Source: Pseudomonas sp. UBA1879
GTDB taxonomy: Bacteria > Pseudomonadota > Gammaproteobacteria > Pseudomonadales > Pseudomonadaceae
Direction: 5' to 3'
DNA length: 11,561 nucleotides
Assembly (NCBI RefSeq): GCF_002338065.1
Contig: NZ_DDHJ01000008.1
Location: 1 to 11,561, forward strand
Position 1 is the stretch's first letter, and every line of letters starts with the position of its first letter. The translations under genes and the position numbers were made by a program. Under the pieces are notes generated by a model. The model was not told the origin of the DNA. It did no database searches and saw only the letters and a program-made list of their open reading frames with translations. Shown here piece after piece: positions 1 through 6,421 of the stretch.

Positions 1-198
1 ATCAACTTCAACCACTTGCGCCTGCCTCGACTTGGCGTCTCAGGTCAGCGGGAGGCGAATTCTACAGCGTTACAATCTGCTGTCAACCACCTTTTTCACC
101 GCTACCGATTCAACCTGCAAACCGAAGCCTTCCGCACTGTCTACTTCGTCCAACTCGTTGATTATCAAGGAGTTTTCCGTTTCGTCTGCGCCGGAAGT
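1..198 (-). other. Leader region of a ribosomal RNA operon (16S gene lies off the left edge)
   Basis: Read on the minus strand, this stretch follows a strong promoter and contains a second one, and has no convincing coding potential. Two short plus-strand reading frames cross it but overlap both promoters and have no ribosome binding site. Tandem promoters about 147 bp apart, each with a 16-bp spacer and a GC-rich discriminator, are the usual layout upstream of rRNA genes. In P. aeruginosa PAO1, as I recall, a 16S gene sits directly next to tyrZ. No rRNA sequence itself is inside the window, so the operon is inferred, not seen. Confidence 0.75.
59..86 (-). promoter_or_regulatory. Sigma70 promoter, probable rrn P2
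   Basis: On the minus strand, -35 TTGACA (86-81), a 16-bp spacer and -10 TAGAAT (64-59) are followed by TCGCCTCC. The -35 is a perfect consensus and the -10 matches 5 of 6. The TCGCC discriminator is shared with the upstream promoter, which suggests both answer to the same growth-rate/ppGpp control. That regulatory reading is inferred from known rrn promoters. Confidence 0.75.
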
Positions 199-205
199 GG
201 GGCGA

Positions 206-233
206 ATTATAGAGACGTCCTGAGGGGCGTCAA
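206..233 (-). promoter_or_regulatory. Sigma70 promoter, probable rrn P1
   Basis: On the minus strand, -35 TTGACG (233-228), a 16-bp spacer and a perfect -10 TATAAT (211-206) are followed by the GC-rich discriminator TCGCCCC. Transcription should start near 198-200 and run leftwards off the window. A 16-bp spacer with a GC-rich discriminator is typical of stringently controlled rRNA promoters. This is the strongest promoter visible in the window. Confidence 0.8.
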
Positions 234-258
234 GCACTTATTTGAATTTATTCTAAAT
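234..258 (-). promoter_or_regulatory. AT-rich UP-element-like stretch of rrn P1
   Basis: Directly upstream of the P1 -35 hexamer the minus strand is strongly AT-rich (AATTTAGAATAAATTC and neighbours). This is where the alpha subunits of RNA polymerase bind at rRNA promoters. The stretch overlaps the stop codon (250-248) and the last sense codons of tyrS, so the same bases serve as coding sequence and probable promoter element. Confidence 0.55.
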
Positions 259-1447
259 TCAGCGTGACACGTCCGAATGCTTTCTTCCCAGCCTGACAAA
301 CGTGGGTCGCACCTACCTTAAAGATAAAGCCGCGATCCACTACCGCACCATCGATGCGCACGCCGCCAGATGCCAAGAGGTCGCGGGCGACCGCTGAGTT
401 CTTGACCAAACCCGACTTATTAAGGACCGCTGCGATCGGCATGTCTTCAGTACCGGACACCGCGATTTCAGGCAGGTCGTCTGGCAGTTCGCCGTCTTTC
501 ATACGGTTTCCCGCAGAACGGTGCGCGGAAGCGGCGGCCTCTTCACCATGGAAACGCGCCACAATCTCTTCTGCCAGCTTGATCTTGATATCTCGTGGGT
601 TAGCACCCGCTTCGCAATCAGCCTTGAAGCCTTCGATTTCTTCCATCGATCGAAAACTCAACAGCTCGAAGTAGCGCCACATTAATGCGTCCGGGATGGA
701 CACGAGCTTGCTGTACATAATGCCCGGCGCTTCCTGGATACCGACGTAGTTACCCAAGGACTTGGACATCTTCTTCACGCCATCCAGGCCCTCAAGCAAT
801 GGCATGGTCAGTACGCATTGGGCTTCCTGACCATAGGCACGTTGAAGCTCACGCCCCATCAGAAGGTTGAACTTCTGGTCGGTCCCGCCCAGCTCGACAT
901 CGGCACGCAGTGCGACCGAGTCATAACCCTGGACCAGCGGATAGAGGAATTCGTGGATAGCGATGGACTGGTTCGACTTGTAACGCTTGTCGAAGTCATC
1001 GCGCTCGAGCATGCGCGCAACGGTGTACTGCGAGGACAAGCGGATGAAATCGGCGGGGCTCAACTGATCCATCCACGAGGAGTTGAACGCGACCTCGGTC
1101 CTGGCCGGATCAAGAATCTTGAAGACTTGCGCCTTGTAGGTCTCGGCGTAGTCGAGGACCTGTTCGCGGGTAAGCGGGGGACGCGTGGCACTTTTGCCGC
1201 TGGGATCGCCGATCATGCCGGTGAAGTCGCCAATCAGGAAGATGACCTGGTGGCCTAGCTCCTGGAACTGACGCAGCTTATTAATAAGCACCGTGTGACC
1301 CAGGTGCAAATCGGGCGCCGTAGGGTCGAAACCGGCCTTGATGCGCAATGGCTGACCGCGCTTAAGCTTCGCGATCAGTTCGGACTCGACCAGGAGTTCA
1401 TCTGCGCCACGCTTGATCAGCGCAAGCTGCTCTTCAACCGACTTCAT
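248..1447 (-). CDS. tyrS: Tyrosyl-tRNA synthetase (TyrZ-type, KMSKS form)
   Basis: Charges tRNA-Tyr with tyrosine in the cytoplasm. The protein is 399 aa and shows the class I signatures: the HIGH motif as HLGH (residues 48-51, in PDLHLGHT) and a full KMSKS loop (226-230), followed by a C-terminal S4 RNA-binding domain (about 338-398). The complete KMSKS, in place of the KFGKT of E. coli TyrS, marks the TyrZ-type lineage; PAO1 carries such a gene (PA0668, tyrZ, from memory). An upstream ATG at 1510 would add 21 residues (MYLGADLVWWF...) with no similarity to the family. I chose 1447, which gives MKSVEEQ and the family length, with GGGG about 6 bases before the ATG. Divergent from the M23 peptidase gene. 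Its 3' end runs into the rrn P1 promoter. Confidence 0.96.
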   Translation of the reverse strand: MKSVEEQLALIKRGADELLVESELIAKLKRGQPLRIKAGFDPTAPDLHLGHTVLINKLRQFQELGHQVIFLIGDFTGMIGDPSGKSATRPPLTREQVLDYAETYKAQVFKILDPARTEVAFNSSWMDQLSPADFIRLSSQYTVARMLERDDFDKRYKSNQSIAIHEFLYPLVQGYDSVALRADVELGGTDQKFNLLMGRELQRAYGQEAQCVLTMPLLEGLDGVKKMSKSLGNYVGIQEAPGIMYSKLVSIPDALMWRYFELLSFRSMEEIEGFKADCEAGANPRDIKIKLAEEIVARFHGEEAAASAHRSAGNRMKDGELPDDLPEIAVSGTEDMPIAAVLNKSGLVKNSAVARDLLASGGVRIDGAVVDRGFIFKVGATHVCQAGKKAFGRVTLNLE

Positions 1448-1482
1448 TTCAGCCCCGTAATGCCTTATTTCAAAGGGAAACC

Positions 1483-1510
1483 ACCATACAAGATCAGCGC
1501 CCAAATACAA
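1483..1510 (-). promoter_or_regulatory. Candidate tyrS promoter
   Basis: On the minus strand, TTGTAT (1510-1505), a 16-bp spacer and TATGGT (1488-1483) match the sigma70 consensus only partly (4 of 6 at each hexamer), but sit correctly about 40 bp upstream of the chosen tyrS start. No T-box leader is evident or expected in this group. The assignment is tentative. Confidence 0.3.
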
Positions 1511-1559
1511 GTTCTGGCAACAGAAGGTCGACGAATCGGGGAACGATCCGAACGCAGGC

Positions 1560-1586
1560 TTGCCTCAGGCAGGATTTGGTTATAAT
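1560..1586 (+). promoter_or_regulatory. Candidate promoter for the M23 peptidase-anmK operon
   Basis: A perfect -10 TATAAT (1581-1586) is preceded by TTGCCT (1560-1565) with a short 15-bp spacer. An 11-bp palindrome (TGCCT-C-AGGCA, 1561-1571) overlaps the -35 and could be an operator or chance. Transcription from here would give a pyrimidine-rich leader of about 65 bases before the ATG at 1660. Confidence 0.5.
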
Positions 1587-1659
1587 TTATACAGTTATTT
1601 CATCTTCATCATGTCATTCATCTTTTCCATTTCATCTTTTTTCAAAGTCAAAATTACCT

Positions 1660-3102
1660 ATGAACGACACTCCGCCTAAAGCGCCTCCGCTTTATCCGAA
1701 GAGCCACCTGCTTGCTGCGAGCGGTATCGCCGCCCTGCTAAGCCTGGCCCTTCTGGTTTTTCCATCCAGTGATGTCGAAGCCAAGAAAACCAACCTAAGC
1801 CTCGAACTGGACACACCGGTCGATCAACTCAAGCAACAAGAAGACGCTCAAACCCAGTCTCAAGCCACAGAGTCCTCCACAGATTCCCCTTTTGCGCAGA
1901 TTGACAACAACGCAGATGAGCCAGATGGCACAGCCCAGAGCGAACCCGCTGCCCCCCCTGAAAAGCGTGCAAAGGAAATCGCAGCAGCCTCAAAAGCGCC
2001 GACTCACCGAGAAGTTGTGGTCTCAAAGGGCGATACGCTCTCAACCCTTTTCGAAAAAGTCGGCCTTCCACCAGCCGCCGTCCATGAAGTGATTGCCAGC
2101 GACAAGCAGGCCAAGCAATTCAGCCAACTGAAAAATGGGCAAATCCTGCAGTTCGAGCTATCGCCCGAGGGCAAGCTCAAACAGTTGCACAGCAAGCTCA
2201 ATGATCTCGAAAGCATCAGCCTGTCGAAAACCGACAAGGGCTATAGCTTCACCCGCGACGTCAGCAAACCAAACGTACGGACCGCCTATGTTCACGGGGT
2301 AATCAGTAACTCTCTATCTCAATCGGCCCAGCGTGCAGGCTTGAGCCATAGCATGACGATGGATATGGCCAACATCTTTGGCTATGACGTGGACTTTGCG
2401 CAGGACATCCGCAAGGGTGATGAATTCGATGTGATTTACGAGCAGAAAGTCGCCAACGGTAAGACCGTCGGTACCGGCAACATTCTCTCTGCTCGCTTCA
2501 CCAACCGCGGTAAGACCTACACTGCCGTGCGTTATACCAACAAACAGGGCAACACGAATTACTACACCGCCGACGGGAACAGCATGCGCAAGGCATTCAT
2601 CCGCACGCCGGTTGAATACGCGCGTATCAGCTCGCTGTTCTCGATGGGTCGCAAGCACCCGATCCTGAACAAGATCCGCGCCCACAAAGGCATCGACTAT
2701 GCTGCACCACGGGGCACACCGATCAAGGCGACGGGCGATGGGAAAGTGATTCTGGCTGGTCGCCGTGGCGGTTACGGCAACACTGTGATTATTCAGCACG
2801 GCGAAACTTACCGCACGCTGTACGGCCACATGCAAGGTTTCGCCAAGGGCATCCAGAACGGTTCCAGCGTCAAGCAAGGTCAAGTTATCGGCTACATTGG
2901 AACGACCGGACTCTCAACAGGTCCCCATGTACATTACGAGTTTCAGGTAAACGGCGTTCACGTTGACCCGCTGGGTCAAAAGCTGCCGATGGCAGACCCG
3001 ATCGCCAAGTCCGAAAAACAGCGGTTCATGCAAGAAAGCCAACCTCTGATGGCACGCATGGACCAGGAAAAGGCCACCATGCTGGCCTCGAGTAAGCGCT
3101 GA
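1660..3102 (+). CDS. Membrane-anchored M23 murein DD-endopeptidase, MepM-like
   Basis: Predicted zinc endopeptidase that cuts peptide cross-links in peptidoglycan, acting in the periplasm. The 480-aa protein has a short cytoplasmic N-terminus, one membrane segment (about 17-35, HLLAASGIAALLSLALLVF), a polar low-complexity Q/S/E/D-rich linker (about 50-115), a LysM/OapA-like region (about 118-168, starting VVVSKGDTLSTLF) and a C-terminal M23 domain (about 320-440). Zinc ligands are visible as H342 and D346 (HKGID) and H425 in HVH, with H423 as the catalytic partner. The start at 1660 gives the N-terminus usual for Pseudomonas homologues; an in-frame start at 1576 would overlap the promoter. 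There is no clear Shine-Dalgarno sequence. It lies 3 bp before anmK, linking wall cutting with recycling of the fragments. The mepM name is by family resemblance, so the symbol is left empty. Confidence 0.92.
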   Translation: MNDTPPKAPPLYPKSHLLAASGIAALLSLALLVFPSSDVEAKKTNLSLELDTPVDQLKQQEDAQTQSQATESSTDSPFAQIDNNADEPDGTAQSEPAAPPEKRAKEIAAASKAPTHREVVVSKGDTLSTLFEKVGLPPAAVHEVIASDKQAKQFSQLKNGQILQFELSPEGKLKQLHSKLNDLESISLSKTDKGYSFTRDVSKPNVRTAYVHGVISNSLSQSAQRAGLSHSMTMDMANIFGYDVDFAQDIRKGDEFDVIYEQKVANGKTVGTGNILSARFTNRGKTYTAVRYTNKQGNTNYYTADGNSMRKAFIRTPVEYARISSLFSMGRKHPILNKIRAHKGIDYAAPRGTPIKATGDGKVILAGRRGGYGNTVIIQHGETYRTLYGHMQGFAKGIQNGSSVKQGQVIGYIGTTGLSTGPHVHYEFQVNGVHVDPLGQKLPMADPIAKSEKQRFMQESQPLMARMDQEKATMLASSKR

Positions 3103-3105
3103 CCT

Positions 3106-4197
3106 ATGACTCTATATGTAGGTGTAATGTCCGGAAGCAGTCTGGATGGGCTCGACTTCGCACTTGTTGAACAGGATGACCGACCTCGTCTGCTCGGCAC
3201 CCACTACATTCCCATGCCTGACGATCTGCGCGCAGAGCTCCTTGGCCTGTGCGCAAGCGGTCAGGACGAGCTCGCGCGGGCCGGTATCGCTGAGCAGAAA
3301 TGGGTAGACCTGGCCGCGCAGGGCGTACTCGCGCTTCTGGACCAGCAGAACAAGCTGGCGGGCGAGATTCGCGCCATCGGTAGCCATGGGCAGACGATTC
3401 GCCATGAACCTGCCCGTGGTTTCACGGTTCAGATTGGTAACCCTGCCCTGCTGGCGGAGCGGACTGGCATCACAGTGGTCAGCGACTTCCGTAAGCGTGA
3501 CATCGCGGCGGGAGGCCAAGGCGCTCCGCTGGTGCCGGCGTTCCACGAGGCGCTATTTGATGACAACAAAGACTATCGTGCCGTCCTGAACGTTGGCGGC
3601 TTCAGCAACCTCAGCCTGATCGAGATCGACAAGCCGGTTTCCGGGTTCGACTCGGGGCCAGGCAACGTGTTGCTCGACGCGTGGATTCAGGCTCAACGTG
3701 GCTTGAGCTATGACAAAGATGGGGCTTGGGGCGCAAGCGGGACTGTAAATGTCGAATTGCTCAAGTCGATGCTCAGTGACCCGTTCTTCCAGACCAAGGG
3801 GCCGAAGAGTACGGGTCGGGAGGTGTTCAACCTCGGCTGGGTGCATCATCACTTGTTCCAGTTGCCAACGCTGAAACCTGAAGACGTGCAGGCAACGCTT
3901 CTGGAGGTGACGGCGATGAGCATCACCGAGTCGCTGCAATCAGCTCAGGCCCAGACCAAAGAACTGCTGGTCTGTGGCGGGGGCGCTCACAACAAGGCGC
4001 TTATGGGCCGACTGGCCGATCTGCTGCCAAATACCAAGGTTTCCAGCACCGCCGAGTTCGGCGTTGACCCTGACTGGGTCGAAGCCATGGCGTTTGCCTG
4101 GCTGGCTCATTGCGCACTGGAAAGCGTTCCCGCTAACCGTCCCAGCGTAACGGGCGCCAGAGGTCTGCGCGTACTCGGCGCGATCTATCCCGCCTGA
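3106..4197 (+). CDS. anmK: Anhydro-N-acetylmuramic acid kinase
   Basis: Cytoplasmic kinase that opens and phosphorylates 1,6-anhydro-MurNAc, released during peptidoglycan turnover, to give MurNAc-6-phosphate. In Pseudomonas this feeds the MupP-AmgK-MurU route back to UDP-MurNAc (established pathway; those genes are not here). The 363-aa protein has the family length and shows the N-terminal phosphate-binding motif MSGSSLDGLDFAL (residues 8-20, variant of MSGTSLDGID), a central GGFSNLSLI and GFDSGPGNVLLDAW, and CGGGAHNKALM near the C-terminus, all typical of the ASKHA-fold AnmK family. It starts 3 bp after the M23 peptidase stop and has no good ribosome binding site of its own, so translational coupling is likely. 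A strong palindromic terminator follows. Confidence 0.95.
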   Translation: MTLYVGVMSGSSLDGLDFALVEQDDRPRLLGTHYIPMPDDLRAELLGLCASGQDELARAGIAEQKWVDLAAQGVLALLDQQNKLAGEIRAIGSHGQTIRHEPARGFTVQIGNPALLAERTGITVVSDFRKRDIAAGGQGAPLVPAFHEALFDDNKDYRAVLNVGGFSNLSLIEIDKPVSGFDSGPGNVLLDAWIQAQRGLSYDKDGAWGASGTVNVELLKSMLSDPFFQTKGPKSTGREVFNLGWVHHHLFQLPTLKPEDVQATLLEVTAMSITESLQSAQAQTKELLVCGGGAHNKALMGRLADLLPNTKVSSTAEFGVDPDWVEAMAFAWLAHCALESVPANRPSVTGARGLRVLGAIYPA

Positions 4198-4214
4198 ACG
4201 ACAAGGCAGAATGC

Positions 4215-4242
4215 AAAACGCCGCGCATATGCGCGGCGTTTT
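4215..4242. terminator. Bidirectional intrinsic terminator between anmK and erpA
   Basis: A perfect 28-bp palindrome: AAAACGCCGCGCAT followed immediately by its exact reverse complement. As RNA it forms a GC-rich stem flanked by A on one side and U on the other in both orientations, so it can end transcription of anmK (stop at 4195-4197) and of erpA (stop at 4262-4260). The 3' side on the plus strand reads GTTTTCGTTT, on the minus strand GTTTTGCATT. Confidence 0.9.
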
Positions 4243-4259
4243 CGTTTACACCGAATGAC

Positions 4260-4610
4260 TCAGATCGAGAACGAGGAGCCGCAACCGCAAGTGGTGGCTG
4301 CGTTCGGATTCTTGATCACGAAGCGAGAGCCTTCGAGGCCTTCCTGATAATCAACTTCTGCGCCCGCCAAGTACTGGAAGCTCATCGGGTCTACCACCAG
4401 GCTGACACCCTCGCGCTCAACGATCGTGTCATCGTCGGCAACGTCTTCATCAAACGTAAAACCATACTGGAAACCGGAACAGCCGCCGCCGGTCACGAAT
4501 ACACGCAACTTCAGGCGATCATTGCCCTCTTCATCGACCAGGGTTTTCACTTTGTGCGCTGCACCGTGCGTGAATTCCAGAGCCGTAGGTGTGAAGGTTT
4601 CAACACTCAT
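4260..4610 (-). CDS. erpA: Iron-sulfur cluster insertion protein ErpA (A-type carrier)
   Basis: A-type Fe-S carrier that passes clusters from the assembly scaffold to apo-proteins, including IspG/IspH of isoprenoid synthesis in E. coli. The 116-aa protein has the three cluster-ligand cysteines C44 (TGGGCSGFQY), C108 and C110 (TTCGCGSSF), the spacing of E. coli ErpA. DYQEGLEGSRFVIKNPNA is closer to ErpA than to IscA as I know them. The start at 4610 gives MSVETFTPTA with GGGAG about 9 bases upstream; a longer frame from 4643 begins inside a 5'-leader hairpin and is rejected. Convergent with anmK and downstream of argC, but it has its own promoter with a candidate IscR-type site, so it is probably transcribed alone in response to Fe-S status. 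Confidence 0.95.
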   Translation of the reverse strand: MSVETFTPTALEFTHGAAHKVKTLVDEEGNDRLKLRVFVTGGGCSGFQYGFTFDEDVADDDTIVEREGVSLVVDPMSFQYLAGAEVDYQEGLEGSRFVIKNPNAATTCGCGSSFSI

Positions 4611-4632
4611 GCTCAATATCTCCCGGCGGTAA

Positions 4633-4656
4633 GCCGTCATCATGCGTAATGACGGC
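4633..4656 (-). promoter_or_regulatory. Hairpin at the start of the erpA leader
   Basis: An 8-bp perfect inverted repeat, GCCGTCAT (4633-4640) and ATGACGGC (4649-4656), with an 8-base loop. It begins just after the predicted -10 and so lies at or near the 5' end of the erpA mRNA, upstream of the Shine-Dalgarno sequence. It could protect the transcript, or bind a regulator as DNA. No run of U follows, so it is not a terminator. Confidence 0.45.
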
Positions 4657-4657
4657 C

Positions 4658-4687
4658 ATTATCCGCTTCTCCTAGAAAATCGGTCAA
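4658..4687 (-). promoter_or_regulatory. erpA sigma70 promoter
   Basis: On the minus strand, -35 TTGACC (4687-4682), an 18-bp spacer and -10 GATAAT (4663-4658). Both hexamers match consensus at 5 of 6 positions. The predicted start is near 4650, giving a leader of about 40 bases with a hairpin and a good GGGAG ribosome binding site. Confidence 0.65.
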
Positions 4688-4691
4688 CTAT
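4667..4691 (-). promoter_or_regulatory. Candidate IscR type 1-like operator over the erpA promoter
   Basis: On the minus strand the site begins ATAGTTGACCG (4691-4681), continues through an AT-rich centre and ends TCTAGGAGAA. Against the E. coli type 1 consensus as I remember it (left half ATASYYGACTR), the left half agrees at 10 of 11 positions and the whole 25-bp site at 18 of 25, the right half being weak. It covers the -35 and spacer, a repressing position. E. coli erpA is a known IscR target; the assignment here is inference. Confidence 0.4.
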
Positions 4692-4709
4692 TCTAAAAGC
4701 AGCCATGAG

Positions 4710-4730
4710 CCTCAAGCGACAAGCTGCAAG
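4710..4730 (-). repeat. Short 7-bp tandem repeat (CTTGNNG x3)
   Basis: On the minus strand three consecutive heptamers occur: CTTGCAG (4730-4724), CTTGTCG (4723-4717) and CTTGAGG (4716-4710). Short CTTG-type heptad arrays are something I associate with Pseudomonas intergenic regions. It lies in the argC-erpA gap, upstream of the erpA promoter. I see no clear argC terminator between 4692 and 4788. Confidence 0.4.
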
Positions 4731-4788
4731 TGAAAAACATGTGATCCCGCTTTAACTCGAAGCTTGCCGATTACCCCTCGACTTGGCT

Positions 4789-5823
4789 TTACGGGAGCAG
4801 CGCGGCGTGGGACAGGCCCAAACGCTCATCCAATTCAAACATGATGTTCATGTTCTGCACCGCTTGGCCCGACGCACCTTTGACCAGGTTGTCGATGACA
4901 GACAACACCACCACCAAATCCCCACCTTGAGGACGGTGTACGGCGATCCGGCACACGTTCGCCCCTCGCACGCTGCGGGTTTCCGGATGGCTGCCCGCCG
5001 GCATGACGTCGACGAACGGTTCATTGGCGTAGCGTTTTTCGAACAATGCCTGCAGATCGACGGATTTATCCACAACGGTCGAATACAGAGTCGCGTGAAT
5101 GCCGCGGATCATTGGCGTCAGGTGAGGCACAAACGTCAGACCAACATCGCCACCGGCTGCACGACGCAGGCCTTGGCTGATCTCTGGCAGATGGCGGTGG
5201 CCTTTGACGGCGTAGGCCTTGAAGCTTTCACTGGTCTCGGCATACAGCGAACCCACACTGGCCCCACGGCCCGCGCCGCTGATGCCGGACTTGCAGTCCG
5301 CAATGAGACGAGTGGGGTCGGCCAGACCCGCTTCGAGCAGCGGCAGGAAGCCCAGTTGCGTTGCCGTCGGGTAGCAACCCGGTACCGCGATCAGGCGCGC
5401 GCCTTTGATTTTCTCGCGATTGACTTCCGGCAGGCCGTATACAGCCTCGGGCAGCAGGTCGGGCGCGCCATGGGGCTGGTTGTACCACTTGGCCCACTCG
5501 TCTGCGTCCTGAAGGCGGAAGTCGGCGGACAGGTCGATGACCTTGGTACCCGCTGCCAGCAGTTCGCCCGCCAAGGCGTGTGCGACGCCATGCGGGGTGG
5601 CGAAAAATACCACATCGCAGGCACCCAGCACGTTGACGTCCGGCACGCTGAACGCAAGGCCGTCATAGTGACTACGCAGGTTCGGATACATGTCAGCCAC
5701 AGGCAGACCGGCTTCGGAACGCGAGGTGATCGCGACCACTTCAGCTTCTGGATGCTGTGCCAGAAGACGTAGCAACTCGACGCCGGTGTAACCTGTGCCA
5801 CCGACGATACCGACCTTGACCAT
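4789..5823 (-). CDS. argC: N-acetyl-gamma-glutamyl-phosphate reductase
   Basis: Third step of arginine biosynthesis: NADPH-dependent reduction of N-acetylglutamyl-5-phosphate to the semialdehyde, in the cytoplasm. The 344-aa protein opens with a Rossmann dinucleotide-binding motif (GIVGGTGYTG, 5-14) and carries the active-site cysteine C150 in VPGCYPTATQLG and the conserved GHRHLPEI (208-215) with the catalytic-region histidine H211. The length is that of the long-type ArgC of proteobacteria (about 340 aa). The ATG at 5823 is preceded by a strong GAGGGG ribosome binding site. No other arg gene is adjacent. It is divergent from hemJ and has a recognisable promoter. A 330-aa plus-strand frame across it is a shadow. 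Confidence 0.97.
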   Translation of the reverse strand: MVKVGIVGGTGYTGVELLRLLAQHPEAEVVAITSRSEAGLPVADMYPNLRSHYDGLAFSVPDVNVLGACDVVFFATPHGVAHALAGELLAAGTKVIDLSADFRLQDADEWAKWYNQPHGAPDLLPEAVYGLPEVNREKIKGARLIAVPGCYPTATQLGFLPLLEAGLADPTRLIADCKSGISGAGRGASVGSLYAETSESFKAYAVKGHRHLPEISQGLRRAAGGDVGLTFVPHLTPMIRGIHATLYSTVVDKSVDLQALFEKRYANEPFVDVMPAGSHPETRSVRGANVCRIAVHRPQGGDLVVVLSVIDNLVKGASGQAVQNMNIMFELDERLGLSHAALLP

Positions 5824-5859
5824 AACGTGCCCCTCAACGAAACCACTGGAAAGGCGCAG

Positions 5860-5888
5860 ATGATAGGAGTCCAGAGCCAGAGGGACAA
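5860..5888 (-). promoter_or_regulatory. Candidate argC promoter
   Basis: On the minus strand, -35 TTGTCC (5888-5883), a 17-bp spacer and -10 TATCAT (5865-5860), placed about 37 bp upstream of the argC ATG. Spacing is ideal; the hexamers match consensus at 4 and 5 of 6 positions. Any ArgR site would be expected around it, but I see no clear one. Confidence 0.5.
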
Positions 5889-5956
5889 CCGCGAACGTGA
5901 CGTACGGACACGCATGCCACTACTATTTGCGCCACCGTGATCGTGGAAACTCAAAA

Positions 5957-6376
5957 ATGCTGTGGATAAAAGCGCTGCACATCGTCTCAATGGTCTGCTG
6001 GTTCGCCGGCCTGTTCTACCTCCCCCGTTTGTTCGTTTACCACTCCATGAGCGAAGACGCCGTCAGTCGTGAGCGATTTTGTACCATGGAGCGCAAGCTT
6101 TATCGCGGAATCATGGGCCCTGCAATGATCGGCACACTGGTGTTCGGCATCTGGCTGATTACACTCATCCCCGGGTATCTCCAACAGGGGTGGATGCACG
6201 CCAAGCTCACTCTGGTCGTCATTCTGATCGGCTATCACCATATGTGCGGCGCGCAGGTGAAACGCTTCGCGCGCGGCGAGAATGGCCGCAGTCATGTGTT
6301 CTATCGCTGGTTCAATGAAATTCCCGTGCTGATCTTGCTGGCGATCGTGATTCTGGTCGTGGTCAAACCCTTCTGA
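5957..6376 (+). CDS. hemJ: Protoporphyrinogen IX oxidase HemJ-type membrane protein
   Basis: Predicted to oxidise protoporphyrinogen IX to protoporphyrin IX, the penultimate step of haem synthesis, in the inner membrane. The 139-aa protein has the HemJ (formerly UPF0093) layout: four membrane helices (about 5-22, 52-73, 82-100 and 118-137), KALHIVSMVCWFAGLFYLPRLFVYH at the start in two segments, ERKLYRGIM, WMHAKL, and the C-terminal VILVVVKPF. H8 and K83 correspond to the histidine and lysine reported as essential in the cyanobacterial enzyme (from memory). The start at 5957 removes a 20-residue non-conserved extension (MTYGHACHYY...) that would begin in the promoter region. A weak candidate promoter, GTGACG-N18-TACTAT, lies at 5897-5926. 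DUF805 and SDR genes follow closely. Confidence 0.9.
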   Translation: MLWIKALHIVSMVCWFAGLFYLPRLFVYHSMSEDAVSRERFCTMERKLYRGIMGPAMIGTLVFGIWLITLIPGYLQQGWMHAKLTLVVILIGYHHMCGAQVKRFARGENGRSHVFYRWFNEIPVLILLAIVILVVVKPF

Positions 6377-6421
6377 CGACAGCGCAGCAAACGCCTCTAA
6401 CCCCAGACAAGGAAGCCGAGC

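Noticed and set aside
16..267. Short plus-strand frames at the left edge that could be called hypothetical proteins
   Set aside because: They cover two strong minus-strand promoters and the rRNA leader, and have no ribosome binding site. Such frames are common false calls next to rRNA operons.
2314..2883. A 189-codon minus-strand frame inside the M23 peptidase gene
   Set aside because: Antisense to the catalytic domain, with no ribosome binding site or recognisable motif.
4783..5772. A 329-codon plus-strand reading frame
   Set aside because: It is the antisense shadow of argC, whose catalytic motifs and strong ribosome binding site are on the other strand.
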